Of a DNA stretch of 64,000 nt, positions 53,663 through 64,000 are shown piece after piece. The DNA is taken from the NCBI GenBank assembly GCA_021014325.1, contig CM037467.1, positions 12,487,273-12,551,272 of the forward strand. The letters are read 5' to 3'. The notes beneath the pieces were generated by a model. The model ran no database searches. It had not been told where the DNA came from and saw only the letters and a list, made by a program, of their open reading frames with translations. The first letter of the stretch is position 1; each line of letters begins with the position of its first letter. The position numbers and the translations under genes are program-made. This DNA comes from Plazaster borealis (Eukaryota > Echinodermata > Asteroidea > Forcipulatida > Labidiasteridae).

Positions 53663-54470
53663 ACCTTAACTTGAGGCAAACATTGTCTTTATACACTGAT
53701 TAAAACTGACATGCCGAGGTGCGTGCGTGGTTAACCTCAAGTATCAACAGCGCTTTACTAGTGAGGTTCACGATGAGGTGATCTCAAACCTCAGTTTGGG
53801 CATCTTCCTCCATGGTTTGGGGCAAACATAATTTGCCAATACTGATTAAAACAGAATTATGTTGAGGTGCCTCTGGAGGTAAACCCAAGCAGTCGAACAT
53901 TGTACCGCGTTAGTGAGGTTCACGCATGTGGTGATCTCAAACTTCAGTTTGGGCATCTTCCTTAATGGTTTGGACAAACATAAGTTGTCATCTAACTTAT
54001 TAAAACAAAATTATGTTGAGGTACCTCTGTGGTATACCACTACCTCCATGGGTATACCAAGCATTCGAGATTTAGAGAGGTCCACGGTGAGGTGATTTTA
54101 AACTTCAGTTTGGGCATCTTCCTTAATGGTTTTGGGCAAACATAATGTTACCATGACTGATTAAAACATAATTATATTGAGGTGTCTCTGTGGTATACCC
54201 AAACATTCGAACATTAGTGATGTTCACGGTGAGGTGATCTCAAACCTCAGTTTTAAGCATACATAAAGCAGGGGTGTTTGTGCGGAAACCCCAACCATTC
54301 GAACATAACTCCGCTTATGAGGTCCTCGGTGAGGGGAACGTAAACCTCAATTTGATTCAAACATTAACTTGTCATTCTATAACAAAACAGAATTATGCTT
54401 CAGTCAGGTCCATGTTAAGGTGGTTTCCAACCTCAGTTTTGAGGCATATAGAATTATCACTTCGTAGACT
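53622..54470. repeat. Minisatellite of about 140-170 bp units overlapping the GPCR stop codon
   Basis: Five to seven diverged units. Each has GTGAGGTTCACGGTGAGG, then ACCTCAGTTTGGGCATCTTC, then GATTAAAACA and ATTATGTTGAGGTGC. The first unit begins within the receptor's last 13 codons (GTGAGGTCCACGGTGAGGCG). The copy at about 54328 again reads GAACGTAAACCTCA, close to the sequence around the real stop codon. Confidence 0.85.
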
Positions 54471-54695
54471 GGGATCCGTTGTATAAGAAAACTCTATACC
54501 TGATGTAAGAATATCAGATAAGAAACCGTTGTATAGCGGTTCCAAAACTTCCCACTATTGGTGCTTTACAGTTTCTTAGAGAGAGGATATATTATTTTAG
54601 AGAAAGTTCTCATAATACGATGCTTTTATTGTTAATACTCTTGCCATTTTTCCTAAGCATAGTTTGTATATACTAAAAGAGGGATGAATGCGAGA

Positions 54696-54701
54696 AATAA
54701 A
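54696..54701 (+). terminator. Candidate GPCR poly(A) signal
   Basis: AATAAATAA about 1.0 kb past the receptor stop codon and just beyond the receptor-derived minisatellite. If used, the minisatellite is transcribed as 3' UTR. This is inference from position only. Confidence 0.3.
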
Positions 54702-56221
54702 TAAGGCGGTAAAACAATGCACTCCATTACAATAAAATTTGCAGCAGCTATGCTTATAATTACAACCACAATTTAGTTCCTTCGTGTTTTGGGGTGGGTT
54801 TTTTTAAATCTTTGCTCCATATTTTAAGTGCAAGGACAGACTAAAATATTGAAATAAAAATGTTGAAAACAAATTCAATATTATAATTTGTTAAATAATA
54901 ACCAAAGCTTAAATAATGATGTAATTAACCAAATATTATTATTATTATTATTTGATATTAAAGTAGTGTGTCAACTATTGGGAAAGTTTAAGAGGCGTGT
55001 GGGCCATGATTAATTAACCATAGAGAACTTGACCCCAAATTGACCCAACCCGACCACGTGAATCATTCAGATTACATTACTCATCAGGTTTTTTCTTCTC
55101 CAACTTCCAAAGGTGCTGTATAAGTTTCACTCAACCTGAATCATAAAGCCAATGTGGGCTCTTAAAACTATTGTGATGAATTCACATTTTAAAGAGTGCG
55201 GTCAGTGACGACTCTAAAAAAGTTATGATTTAACAATATGAACAAGTTAAGTTAACATTGTCAAATGTCAAATCTAACATACTATAATGTTGCAACTCCT
55301 TTTGAATCAGATAAATAAAACTTAACAAAGAGTTGTCACTCACCAAATTCGTTAAAGTGTTGAATTTAACCATTCGTTTTTTTGGAGTGTATTTAGGGGG
55401 GGGGGGGGGTGAATGTGAGATCTCATGTAAATCGTTAATCAGTTTCAGTTTCTGTATATTAGCAAGCTCTTACAAAGCTCCCTCGACCCTTATGTTGTCA
55501 ATATCGGACTTACAGCAAGAAATGTAGGCGCCAATTATACACATTGTTTTTATGTTCTCGCGAAATATTTTTTTTCATTTAAAAAGGTGGTAGCGTTTTC
55601 TGAGCAGTTATTTCCACGCAGGAAAAAATAATCCGTAATTGGAATACACAATTGAAACGTTATTGAATCCCTCTCTCTGAATTCACATTACTTTAAATGG
55701 AATTTTTTCTCGAAATATTATACATTATCAACACCTGCTTCTTGCCAAGTAAGTTTTCAAGCATGTTTTTTTTTATATAGTAATTACCAAAAATATACCC
55801 TCCCTTTATCAAGCGTGGGTAATTCAGCCCAATGCCTAGACTAAAAACACTTTTAGTTTTTGTTTCAGTTCAATCATTAATGTTTTACAGTAAAATGTGT
55901 AATGGGATGAAATTGTAGGGCCCCCTTTTTGTACACATCTAGTAAACCTATGTCCAGCTCGGACTAGGGCGAGTCTAGGAGTGGGTGGTTGTCTGGTGGT
56001 GTGTGAGGAGTGGGTGATTAAACCTTATAACATAGTTTTTACAATACAGTTCAATGTGTCCCTTGTTAAATTTATTATGTCTCAGCACAGAGTTCGTTAC
56101 CGCACTCAAACCTGTTACAAATGTAAACGAGCACCTTTGGTCACGAGAAACTGGTTGTATTGCATTCGTTATGCTTTCATTTTCACTTTCTGAATTAAAT
56201 CAACAATAACAACGCTTCTGT

Positions 56222-56607
56222 TTAAAGGCACTGGACACGTTTGGTAATTACTCAAAATATATATTAGCATAAACATTTACTTGGTATAACGAGCAACGGA
56301 GAGCTGTTGATAGTATAAAACATTGTGAGAAACGACTCCCTCTGAAGTAACGTAGTTTTTGAGAAAGACGTAATTTCTCACTTAAATATTTGAAATTGAA
56401 AAAGACTTCTGGCCTGAATGAAGCTTTCATGAAAGCACATACATTTGTGCAACAAGGGTGTTTTCTCTTTCATTATTTTCTTGCAAATTCGATGACCAAT
56501 TTATTGAGCCAAAATTTTCACAGGTTTGTTATTTTGTGCATATGTTGTGATACACCAAGTGAAAATACTGGTCTTTGACAATTACCAAACGTGTGAAGTG
56601 CCTTTAA
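56222..56607. mobile_element. TTAA-flanked MITE family C copy, diverged
   Basis: TTAA on both sides, left end AAGGCACTGGACACGTTTGG, right end TTACCAAACGTGTGAAGTGC. Central hairpin lost. Partial reverse-orientation relatives lie at about 58694-58855 and 55676-55815. Confidence 0.8.
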
Positions 56608-56724
56608 ATTGCTCTAGTGCACGCTATATATTTTGCAAATGTTTTCTATGAACGTATAATGAAAACAGGAAACATCTCTTCCGAAGTAAACGTATCTCGG
56701 TTTCGAGTTTTTCTTTTGTTTAAA

Positions 56725-56753
56725 TTGTTTGTTTGTTTGTTTGTTTGTTTGTT
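56725..56753. repeat. (GTTT)n microsatellite
   Basis: Six or so GTTT units in the interval between family C and the foldback element. Confidence 0.9.
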
Positions 56754-56787
56754 GTATATGTCATGAATAAAATGGATGCTGTTTAAC

Positions 56788-57980
56788 TACACTGTAAAAA
56801 CAGCGTTTAGATTATAAACACATACAAAACATGTTTACACGCAAACACGTTCAGAAATATGTTTGTAAGCTAAATGGCTATCTCTTTAACATGTCAAAAG
56901 CTAAACGTGTTGCGATTTGTTATGCAGGTTTGAACTGATTTGAACATTTGAATACACCAGAATGTGTTTACACCATTTGAATACATGTACGTTTGCTATT
57001 GGTATGTAGGCTTCCATGTAGGCATATAGGCCTTCATTGAAGAGCATGTTTGCTATATGGCACAAACACACACAGGTTTAAAATACTTTGCATTTTGGTC
57101 ATACGTAACTTGACAAAGGTATCAAAAATGCTCAGGTAGTAAACGTAGGCTATTCAAACGATGTAAACACATTCTGATGTATTTAAATGTTCAAACAAGT
57201 TCAAACCTGCATTGATCGCAACACGTTTAGCTTTTTGACATGTTAAATAGATGCCAATTTAGCTTACAAACATATTTCTAAACAAGTTTGCCTGTAAACA
57301 TGTCTTTTATGTGTTTAAATTTATCAGTTTGTTTAGGATGAAATGGGCGGGGTTTAATTAAATATGCACAAATCTAGACCTCGGTGTTTATTCAAAACCA
57401 TTGTAGGTATAACAGCCTTTCCTGCGCAGTGGTTTACACTTTAATGTGTGTATTAAAAGTTCAAATTGAAGCAAATTGTTGTTGTATCATACTGGTCAGC
57501 ACTCCATTAACACCATGAGTAGAAAGTAAAGCCCAAAATGTATATAGGCCTAATTAGAAGAGTGCAATAATTGCAAAATGACTGTTTCCAGCATGTCTGA
57601 ATACATGACATCATTGCCCCTCAAATCTTCTCGAAGACCTTTGAGATGATGATGATTTATCGATTCTCATGCCGAGCGTAGCTTGGGCATTATATTTCTA
57701 CAATTCTCTTTTCTTCTAAACTTAAAGAAAAGAGACAGGTGTTTAACAATTAAGCTTATTCTCTGAAACTTGTATGCATTCTAAACATGTTTAGCACCCA
57801 CTATCTAGGAACCCTAAACACATTCAATCTAAATGTGTCACAGACTAAATGTGTCTCGGCGTAAACATGTCACAGAAACGCAAAATCTAAACATGTTGAG
57901 GGCTAAACGTGTGAAAAAAGTGGGTACAAGCGAGGCGTTTAGAAATGTGTTTATATTCTAAACGCCGTTTTTACAGTGTA
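56788..57980. mobile_element. 1.2-kb foldback element
   Basis: Ends TACACTGTAAAAACAGCGTT and AACGCCGTTTTTACAGTGTA. A large internal inverted repeat pairs about 56818-56990 with about 57160-57325 (e.g. ATATGTTTGTAAGCTAAA and TTTAGCTTACAAACATAT). The right third is packed with TAAACATGT, TAAACGTGT and TAAATGTGT words. No coding frame is present. Confidence 0.8.
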
Positions 57981-57986
57981 TCATCA

Positions 57987-58143
57987 GGGCCCAATTTCAT
58001 AGAGCTGCTTAAGCAGAACATTTTCTGTTCATAAGCAAAAAGGATACAGAATACCAGTCGAAGATGGTACGTGCATATGACGTAGTTTGGTTTGTTAATC
58101 TGGTAACTATGTTTTTTGTTGTGCTAATCTACTTTTAGTGCTT
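57987..58143. mobile_element. MITE family B copy, truncated at right
   Basis: Starts GGGCCCAATTTCATAGAGCT only seven bases after the foldback element ending at 57980. The right terminal repeat is lost where a TTAA-flanked MITE begins at 58142. Confidence 0.75.
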
Positions 58144-58488
58144 AAAGGTATTATACACTTTTGGTAACAGCTCAAAATCAGTGTCCACATTTTTTGTGAT
58201 TCAACATATGCATGAACAAACAAACCTGTGAAAGTTTGAGCTCAATTGGTCATCGAGATCACGAGAAAATAGTGAAAAGAGACCTTATGTGTTTTCTGTT
58301 TTTTCAAATTATCGCGCGTGATATAAACTATTGTTTTACTCATTTCTCAGAAACGATAGCATTTTAGGCAGAAATATTTTAAGGAACCCTTTCAACCATT
58401 ACTTACTTTAAGTCATGTAAGTTGGCTGTGAATCTGTGAACATTCGTGTTTTTCGATCTTACCAATAGTGTACAGGGCCTTTATTTAA
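58142..58488. mobile_element. TTAA-flanked MITE family D copy
   Basis: TTAAAGGTATTATACAC at the left, TTACCAATAGTGTACAGG then TTTATTTAA at the right. It interrupts the family B copy at 57987. Confidence 0.75.
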
Positions 58489-59265
58489 GCCGATCTATGA
58501 TATGCGGTTGGTCCAATTTCATAGAACAGCCAAACTACCGTGACCGAGTTTGCAAGCAGCAGGTAGCATATACATTGTACATGTACATGCACTACAGTGG
58601 GTACGTTGCATAGAATTGTGTGTTTTTCAGACGCCTGAGAAAGGCTTTATGCCTGAAGCCTTTTTCAGATTCATTTGTTGTGTGTGTGTGGTGTGAAAAA
58701 TTACCTCTTTCTCAAAACTACACGTACATTACTTCAAAGGGTGTCGTTTCTAACAATGTTTTATAATATCAACAGCTCCCCATTGCTCTTTACCAAGTAA
58801 GTTTTTATATGCTCATTAACTTTTGGAGTAAGTACCAAAGGTATACCTTCCCTTCAACACACATCGGTGTATGCTGGGTAAAACATATTCTTTACCCCTG
58901 ATGCAAAAAAGGGTGAACAGACAATTCGGGACGACCATGAGTGATGGCAAATAACTTCCGAAACAAAACCTTGATTCATTTAAACCTTGCATGACAGTAA
59001 TCTAAACATTTGGACGTACTTGACAATTCTATTTATAATATACAGAATGCTGCCTGTTTGTATTTAAAGGGAGGCTCGGCATGAATGTTGACAAAGAAGT
59101 GGACGATTTGTAACATCCTTTCAAAAAACATGGACAACTTGTTGTCCCGTTACTTTTAAGTTACGATTTTGTCACATGGTACTTCTTACAGATAATCAAT
59201 GAGAGGTTCTCAAATCGCTGGAAAATTAACTCTGAAACTTTTCATCTTATCTGAGTGAGAAGTTT

Positions 59266-59678
59266 TTAAAGGTAGGGCCATAGATTGGTTTTTGTCAACG
59301 TAATATTTGTTTATAGGCAAAATTATCAAGAAAGATACATGAAAAGTCACCTGTTAAAGTTTACACTGAAAACAGTGTCTATTTGTTGAGAAAACAAAAC
59401 AAAAATGTCACGGTATTTTCATAAAGAACGTCGAAGATCCATCCGCGTTTCGTAAGGTGGCAGCGCTGTACCATGAAGCCGCCTGTGGACGCATCCCTGA
59501 ATCTCCTAAACTCAGATTCAAATCTGTTGACACTTTTATTGATTTCTAATCAACAGGAGCATTTCAGACGAAACAGTTTTGCAGGATGCTTACTGCCATT
59601 ACCATCTTTATAACAGGAAGGCCTTCATATATAAATTACACTCTTTTTCGAGGACATTACCAAAGTATGACCCTTTAA
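59266..59678. mobile_element. TTAA-flanked MITE family G
   Basis: TTAA at both ends, left AAGGTAGGGCCATAGATTGG, right ACCAAAGTATGACCC. The core TTTTATTGATTTCTAATCAA also appears at about 18717 and, diverged, at about 3117. Confidence 0.7.
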
Positions 59679-59914
59679 ACAGACAGTTGTTTTCGGTCTA
59701 ATCTCATGCTCGCTAGATCACACACTAATGAATAAAGGGTTGGAGCTGTCACCAATGGAGAGGGCAAACCCCCCTGGTGAGGTAAATGTAACCGTAGAGG
59801 AAGGACAAACAAGCCATTATCCCAAAGGCATACACTTTGCACATTAACTACAAAAACATTCATGTCTACGGAGTTCCAGGAATGCCATGTCACTTAAGAT
59901 CCGCGACAGCATCC

Positions 59915-60388
59915 CCCAGTTATTTTCTTTTCTCGCCCCCAGTGCCCCCCCCCCCAATTTCCACCCAATTGTTTCCCCGATGGCCGACATTTTAACCCCA
60001 AACCACTGCACCAACATTAATGCAATTGTTCAGTCGCGTTACCCTAGCCCAAGAGGCGCCCAGGCATAGTCTGTCATTGTGGTAAGTCAATGCTTTTCCA
60101 GCAGTACGTGTACAAACATCACAATGAAAATCAATGTTGTCCCCCTTGCCCTTATTTATTTTATTTTCTCGCCCCCAATTCCCCCACCCCAAATTTCCAC
60201 CCAATTGTTTCCCCGTCGGCCGAAATTTAACCCAAAACAATTGCACCCACATTAATGCAATTGTTCAGTCGCGTTTCCCCAGCTCAAGAATAACGCTCAG
60301 GCTGGTGTATACAGTCTGTCATTGTGGTAAGTCAATGCTTTTTCAGCAGTACAAAAATCACCATGAAAATCAATGTTTCCCCCCTTAA
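59915..60388. repeat. Two-copy tandem duplication of about 230 bp
   Basis: Both copies run from a C-rich tract with TTCTCGCCCCCA, through TTTCCACCCAATTGTTTCCC and TTAATGCAATTGTTCAGTCG, to TCATTGTGGTAAGTCAATGC. Confidence 0.9.
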
Positions 60389-60887
60389 AAGCTTTCCCCC
60401 TTTATCCCCTCCTCCCCCAACCAGATTAACAGGTCTGGCAACGCTGCTGCTTAAGATAATTGCTCACAATGAAACTATACCAAAATTCCTGTCTCAGCAT
60501 GGCCTTTTATAATTGCGAGTGCTGAGATAAAGTATTCAAGATGAAACAGCTTGTTCAAACTCCAGAAGTGGGTGTTTAATAGGGTACATTGCGAGTGCTT
60601 TCTCATAATTTTCTATTTTATGAAGAATATTAAGCATCCTGGGAAAACATTGATTTATGAGATACCAGACGAAATAAGTAAGTTAATGCCACGGAGGAAT
60701 TCTACAAGGAGGAATTAAAAACCATGTAGGCTACATGGTTTTTTCACAAACATGAACAAAAAAACTTTGGTTGGTGGTTTTTAATATTGATTGGAGCTAC
60801 CTTCAACCTTGCGTCTCGTGGAGTCCACATAAATGGCGGAGACATACAATGAAATTATCTGTGGGTCGTTTAATTTGAACACTATGT

Positions 60888-61045
60888 AACGGACTTACAA
60901 GGCTAGGGATAAATATCAAGGTCATACAACAGTCGTGGGATTATGACACCTTCTAAGTTATGACAATGGACTTACAAGGCTATGGACTTAACATCAAGGT
61001 CATACAACAGTCGTGGGATTATGACCACTCTAAAATTATGACAAA
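60888..61045. repeat. Two-copy tandem duplication of about 78 bp
   Basis: GGACTTACAAGGCTA through CAGTCGTGGGATTATGAC occurs twice head to tail with few differences. Confidence 0.9.
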
Positions 61046-61829
61046 TAATTACCATTGAGCTTTCTGCAGACATAAAAATAAACTTGGGGCTCACACGACT
61101 GATTTCGTTCATCATTATTTCTGCAAATTATCTTACTTTGAAAAGCATGTCTGTCAAAACACTAAGACAATAATTCCGGTTTACTTAAACGTCTATTATT
61201 ATGATTAGAAGAAACATTGTCGTTCAGACATAAACAGAGCGTTTCCCATGTTCCTGGCCGAATCTGTCATCAAAATCATAATTTATTGCCAGAAGCGTCT
61301 TAAATAAATAGAGGGCGCAATTTCTTTACCCCGGCACACGCAAGGGCAGCCCAAATTGACAAAGCCTGTAACCACAAAAAAGTTGCTAGGCACAACTTAG
61401 TGTTGTTTTTTGTATGGCTTTGCCCTGTCTTGCCTTAAGACTTCCTTGCTTTTTTCTGGGATCCTTTTGGCGACAGTTAATTTTGTAACGTTTATGCTCT
61501 CCTATAGGCATCCCACTGTTGTTTAGTGTAAGTTTGTAAATTATTTATTTATATTATTAACTAATTATTGCATAGCAGAAACAGGCCCCGCCAACATTCC
61601 ATAAAGTTTACATTTTTGCGATTCTGGTGCCTCACTCATTCTCCATAGCAAGGAAATTTGCTAATAATTATTTTCTGCAAAACATTTATTAAATGAAATT
61701 GGGCCTTTTTTAAGCAGACAATATTACTGAACAATATTCTGCTAAACACAAATAAGCAGGATACCAATCACAAAGTACATAAACATGGCTTATTGGGCTG
61801 GCCGCTTTTTACAGCCTGGGCCTTTACCA

Positions 61830-62022
61830 GGGCCCAATTTCATAGTGCTGCTTAAGCAGAACAAAATGCTTAAAAATTTTCTGCTGAGCAGAAATGAGCA
61901 GGATACCAGTAAAAAATTCCACACGTGACATGGTAGCTTGGCGTAACCTTATTCCGGTAAGCAACGGTTGTGCTACTGCTCAGCTACTTTTTTGTGCTAA
62001 GCAGCTCTATAAAATTGGGCCC
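61830..62022. mobile_element. MITE family B copy with a second partial copy beside it
   Basis: Complete copy with GGGCCCAATTTCATAG-type ends. A more diverged partial copy lies directly upstream at about 61697-61825 (GGATACCAATCACAAAGTAC), so two insertions of one family are adjacent. Confidence 0.8.
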
Positions 62023-62552
62023 AGGTGGTAGAAACTTGTGGTGGGAACGTTTTTAAAACAAAAGCCTTCATATTCTCTTGAACGTCAATGAGATCTACAT
62101 CCCTGCCCTTTTTTTGGCTATAATTATGACCTCCGTCAAAAACCCAAATAACCTTGACATTTCCAGAACGAAAAACTATCTTCAAGATCAGATCCTTTAA
62201 AGGCTTAATCTTAGCGATTTCCAACCCGATTCTTCAATAAGAGCATTCCCCACGTTTTATCAGGCCCAACTACACTTAATATTGGCTTCACCACTGGGAT
62301 AGTGTTTGCTGCCCTCAAACACCACCAGTAATTAATAAGAAAACACAAATAATTTAACTTTTCTTTTTAATCGTATGAGGGCGCTTGTCATACATTTTGT
62401 TTCTGGCTGGTACACCACATTAAATAAACTCCCCTTAGCAACCAAAACAATTACTCAAACAAAACTTAAAAGTCTCACAGCCTCTTGAAAACAAATCAAA
62501 TATATTTTCTACAAACTAAACTTCATTTTTCTTTCCAATTCGGGACGTTAGC

Positions 62553-62735
62553 CGTTCCGGTGTGGCAGGAGATTCTCTCCCCCAGAGATTCTGTCCCCCC
62601 ATCCATGCGGCGAACTGTGTACAAACGTTTTCTGATAGCGCCCTCTTTTGAATCATCCTCCTTCAGCCCATGTTAATTTCCCATAAAAATGGGGGACAGA
62701 ATCTCCGGGGGGACAGATTTCCCTGGGACACCGGC
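62553..62735. mobile_element. Short foldback repeat
   Basis: CCGGTGTGGCAGGAGATTCT near the left and GGGGGACAGAATCTCCGG then GGGACACCGG at the right. Imperfect arms; G and C runs. Confidence 0.5.
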
Positions 62736-63286
62736 TTTGAGCTAGACTCATCCAAAATAAAAACACTCCTGAACGAGTAAGTAAACTAGCCAAACTCCAT
62801 CTTGGAAAAGTGACCCTACACTTTTTAGCAAAATATGGCAATTTTTAGAGGACTAGTGTACCCCAAAATACTCCAGATTGAAAGTCAAAAACCCAAGGGG
62901 TACAATCGTTGACCATTTTTTCATCAATCCATAAAAAGCTTTGACCTTAAATTGATTCCCAGAAAAAGTTTGTGGTCCTACATTTTTGTAATGAGTCTCC
63001 GCGCATGAGTTTCTCTGTATATAGTGTAGTGCACATTCTGGTGGATGCAATGGAGCAAATGTTACAGAGTTATTGGACTTATTGGAAAACACTCGAAAGG
63101 AGTCCACTATAAGCAAAGTAAATAATAATACTGTATTTATGGGGTGATTAAGTTTAAAAAAAATTAAAAAACACTTTGTATAGTTAAAACAAAATCCCAC
63201 AAACAAAATAGGCAAACAAACACCCCAAACAAACAATCAAACAAACTGGTGATAAAAAAACATAATAATGTTAACAGTCCCGGAAT

Positions 63287-63340
63287 GTATTTATTTATTT
63301 ATTTATTTATTTATTTATTTTTTTTTTTTTTGGGGGGGGT
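63287..63340. repeat. (ATTT)n, T-run and G-run
   Basis: Several ATTT units followed by a T homopolymer and then a G homopolymer; a likely retrotransposon tail or slippage tract. Confidence 0.9.
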
Positions 63341-63841
63341 AATACTTATTATAAAGATAAAACACACAAATGAACAAAAGTGCGCCTACAGATTATATTT
63401 CCTGAGAAAAACGGACATTGGCAAGTCTAGTGAAAGCTATCGGGTTTCTTATGTGCACAAACACACTGCGAAGAACTAATTAAAAAGCAAAGCCATTAGT
63501 TTCTAGTGGCCGAACCATTTCCGTAAGCCATCGGAAATGAGGACCAGTTGAGCAAACTTTACACACTGGCAGGTTTGATTTGCATACATAATCACGTCAC
63601 CTGCATGCTTTAGTCATTTTACAATAATGAAAGGGTTGCTATAGGTTTTTGGAAAGCCTTTACCAAATCTCTTGTGAAAAGTATTGTTTTTTAAATACCA
63701 AATAAAAAGGGGGAAAACACCCACTAAATAGTTTGCACTTTGACGTCACAAAATGTAAAGCATTGATCTCCATTGGTGTAAAGTCAATCATTTATAAAAC
63801 GCACAATAAATTGATGTGTTATACCATATACCATATCGTGG

Positions 63842-64000
63842 CGTGTCGTGGCCGAGCGGATAAGAACACCGAACTCAAGCTCTGGTGTTTCTGATCAACA
63901 GAGTGTGGGTTCGACACTTGTGTCCTTAAGCAAGACACTTAACCACATGCTTCGTCCTTCGGATGGGACGTAAAGCCGTTGGTCCCGTGTGTTGTGTAAT
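63842..64000 (+). mobile_element. tRNA-derived SINE, 5' part, cut by window end
   Basis: The head carries a box A-like TGGCCGAGCGGATAAG and a box B-like GTGTGGGTTCGA, as in a leucine/serine tRNA. The body starts TTGTGTCCTTAAGCAAGACA and is nearly identical to the body at 28753-28845. The 3' part lies outside the window. Confidence 0.85.

Larger units (their letters stand above)
54702..63841. other. Gene-free 3' flank
   Basis: No gene seen. Repeats as listed; about 54700-55670, 61050-61690, 62025-62550 and 62740-63280 hold no recognisable feature apart from a G-run near 55396-55408. Confidence 0.6.

Noticed and set aside
62853..63236. 127-residue open frame on the - strand
   Set aside because: AT-rich with Phe/Leu/Asn bias, no domain, no splice or promoter support.
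63845..63920. Possible tRNA gene
   Set aside because: Box A and B are present, but the downstream sequence matches a SINE body found elsewhere in the window and the acceptor stem does not pair well.

Overview
The window looks like nuclear DNA of a marine invertebrate deuterostome, most likely an echinoderm and probably a sea star. This is inferred from AT-rich sequence, vertebrate-like exon structures in three conserved genes, short introns full of tRNA-derived SINEs and small inverted-repeat transposons, and recurrent TACATGTA and TAGGCCTA words. No species can be named from the sequence alone.

Four protein-coding genes are supported. M-Ras (MRAS, + strand, five coding exons, 13173-23416) encodes a complete 203-residue small GTPase ending in a CAAX box. 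PDIA4/ERp72 (- strand, ten coding exons, 27918-35495) encodes a complete 652-residue ER protein with three CGHC thioredoxin domains and a KEEL retention tail. CDK5 (+ strand, seven coding exons, 37175-41035) encodes a complete 296-residue kinase. An intronless class A GPCR of 408 residues lies at 52436-53662 (+). All splice junctions were read by hand; they follow GT-AG, keep phase, and give lengths close to the human proteins.

Layout: 1-13172 is gene-free and repeat-rich. MRAS has a 6.5 kb first intron holding a 21-bp tandem array. MRAS and PDIA4 converge, with candidate poly(A) signals about 130 bp apart. PDIA4 and CDK5 diverge from a 1.7 kb interval. The 11.4 kb between CDK5 and the GPCR holds a perfect 41-bp inverted repeat, a 14-bp satellite array and nested transposons. 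Downstream of the GPCR a minisatellite appears to have grown from the receptor's own 3' coding end. The last 10 kb is transposon debris, and the window ends inside a SINE.

The genes do not form a pathway or operon: they are a Ras-family signalling GTPase, an ER oxidoreductase/chaperone, a proline-directed kinase and an orphan receptor. The unusual content is structural: at least five MITE families flanked by TTAA, nested insertions that give relative ages, several long hairpins, and the receptor-derived repeat. I found no sign of a new multi-gene system.
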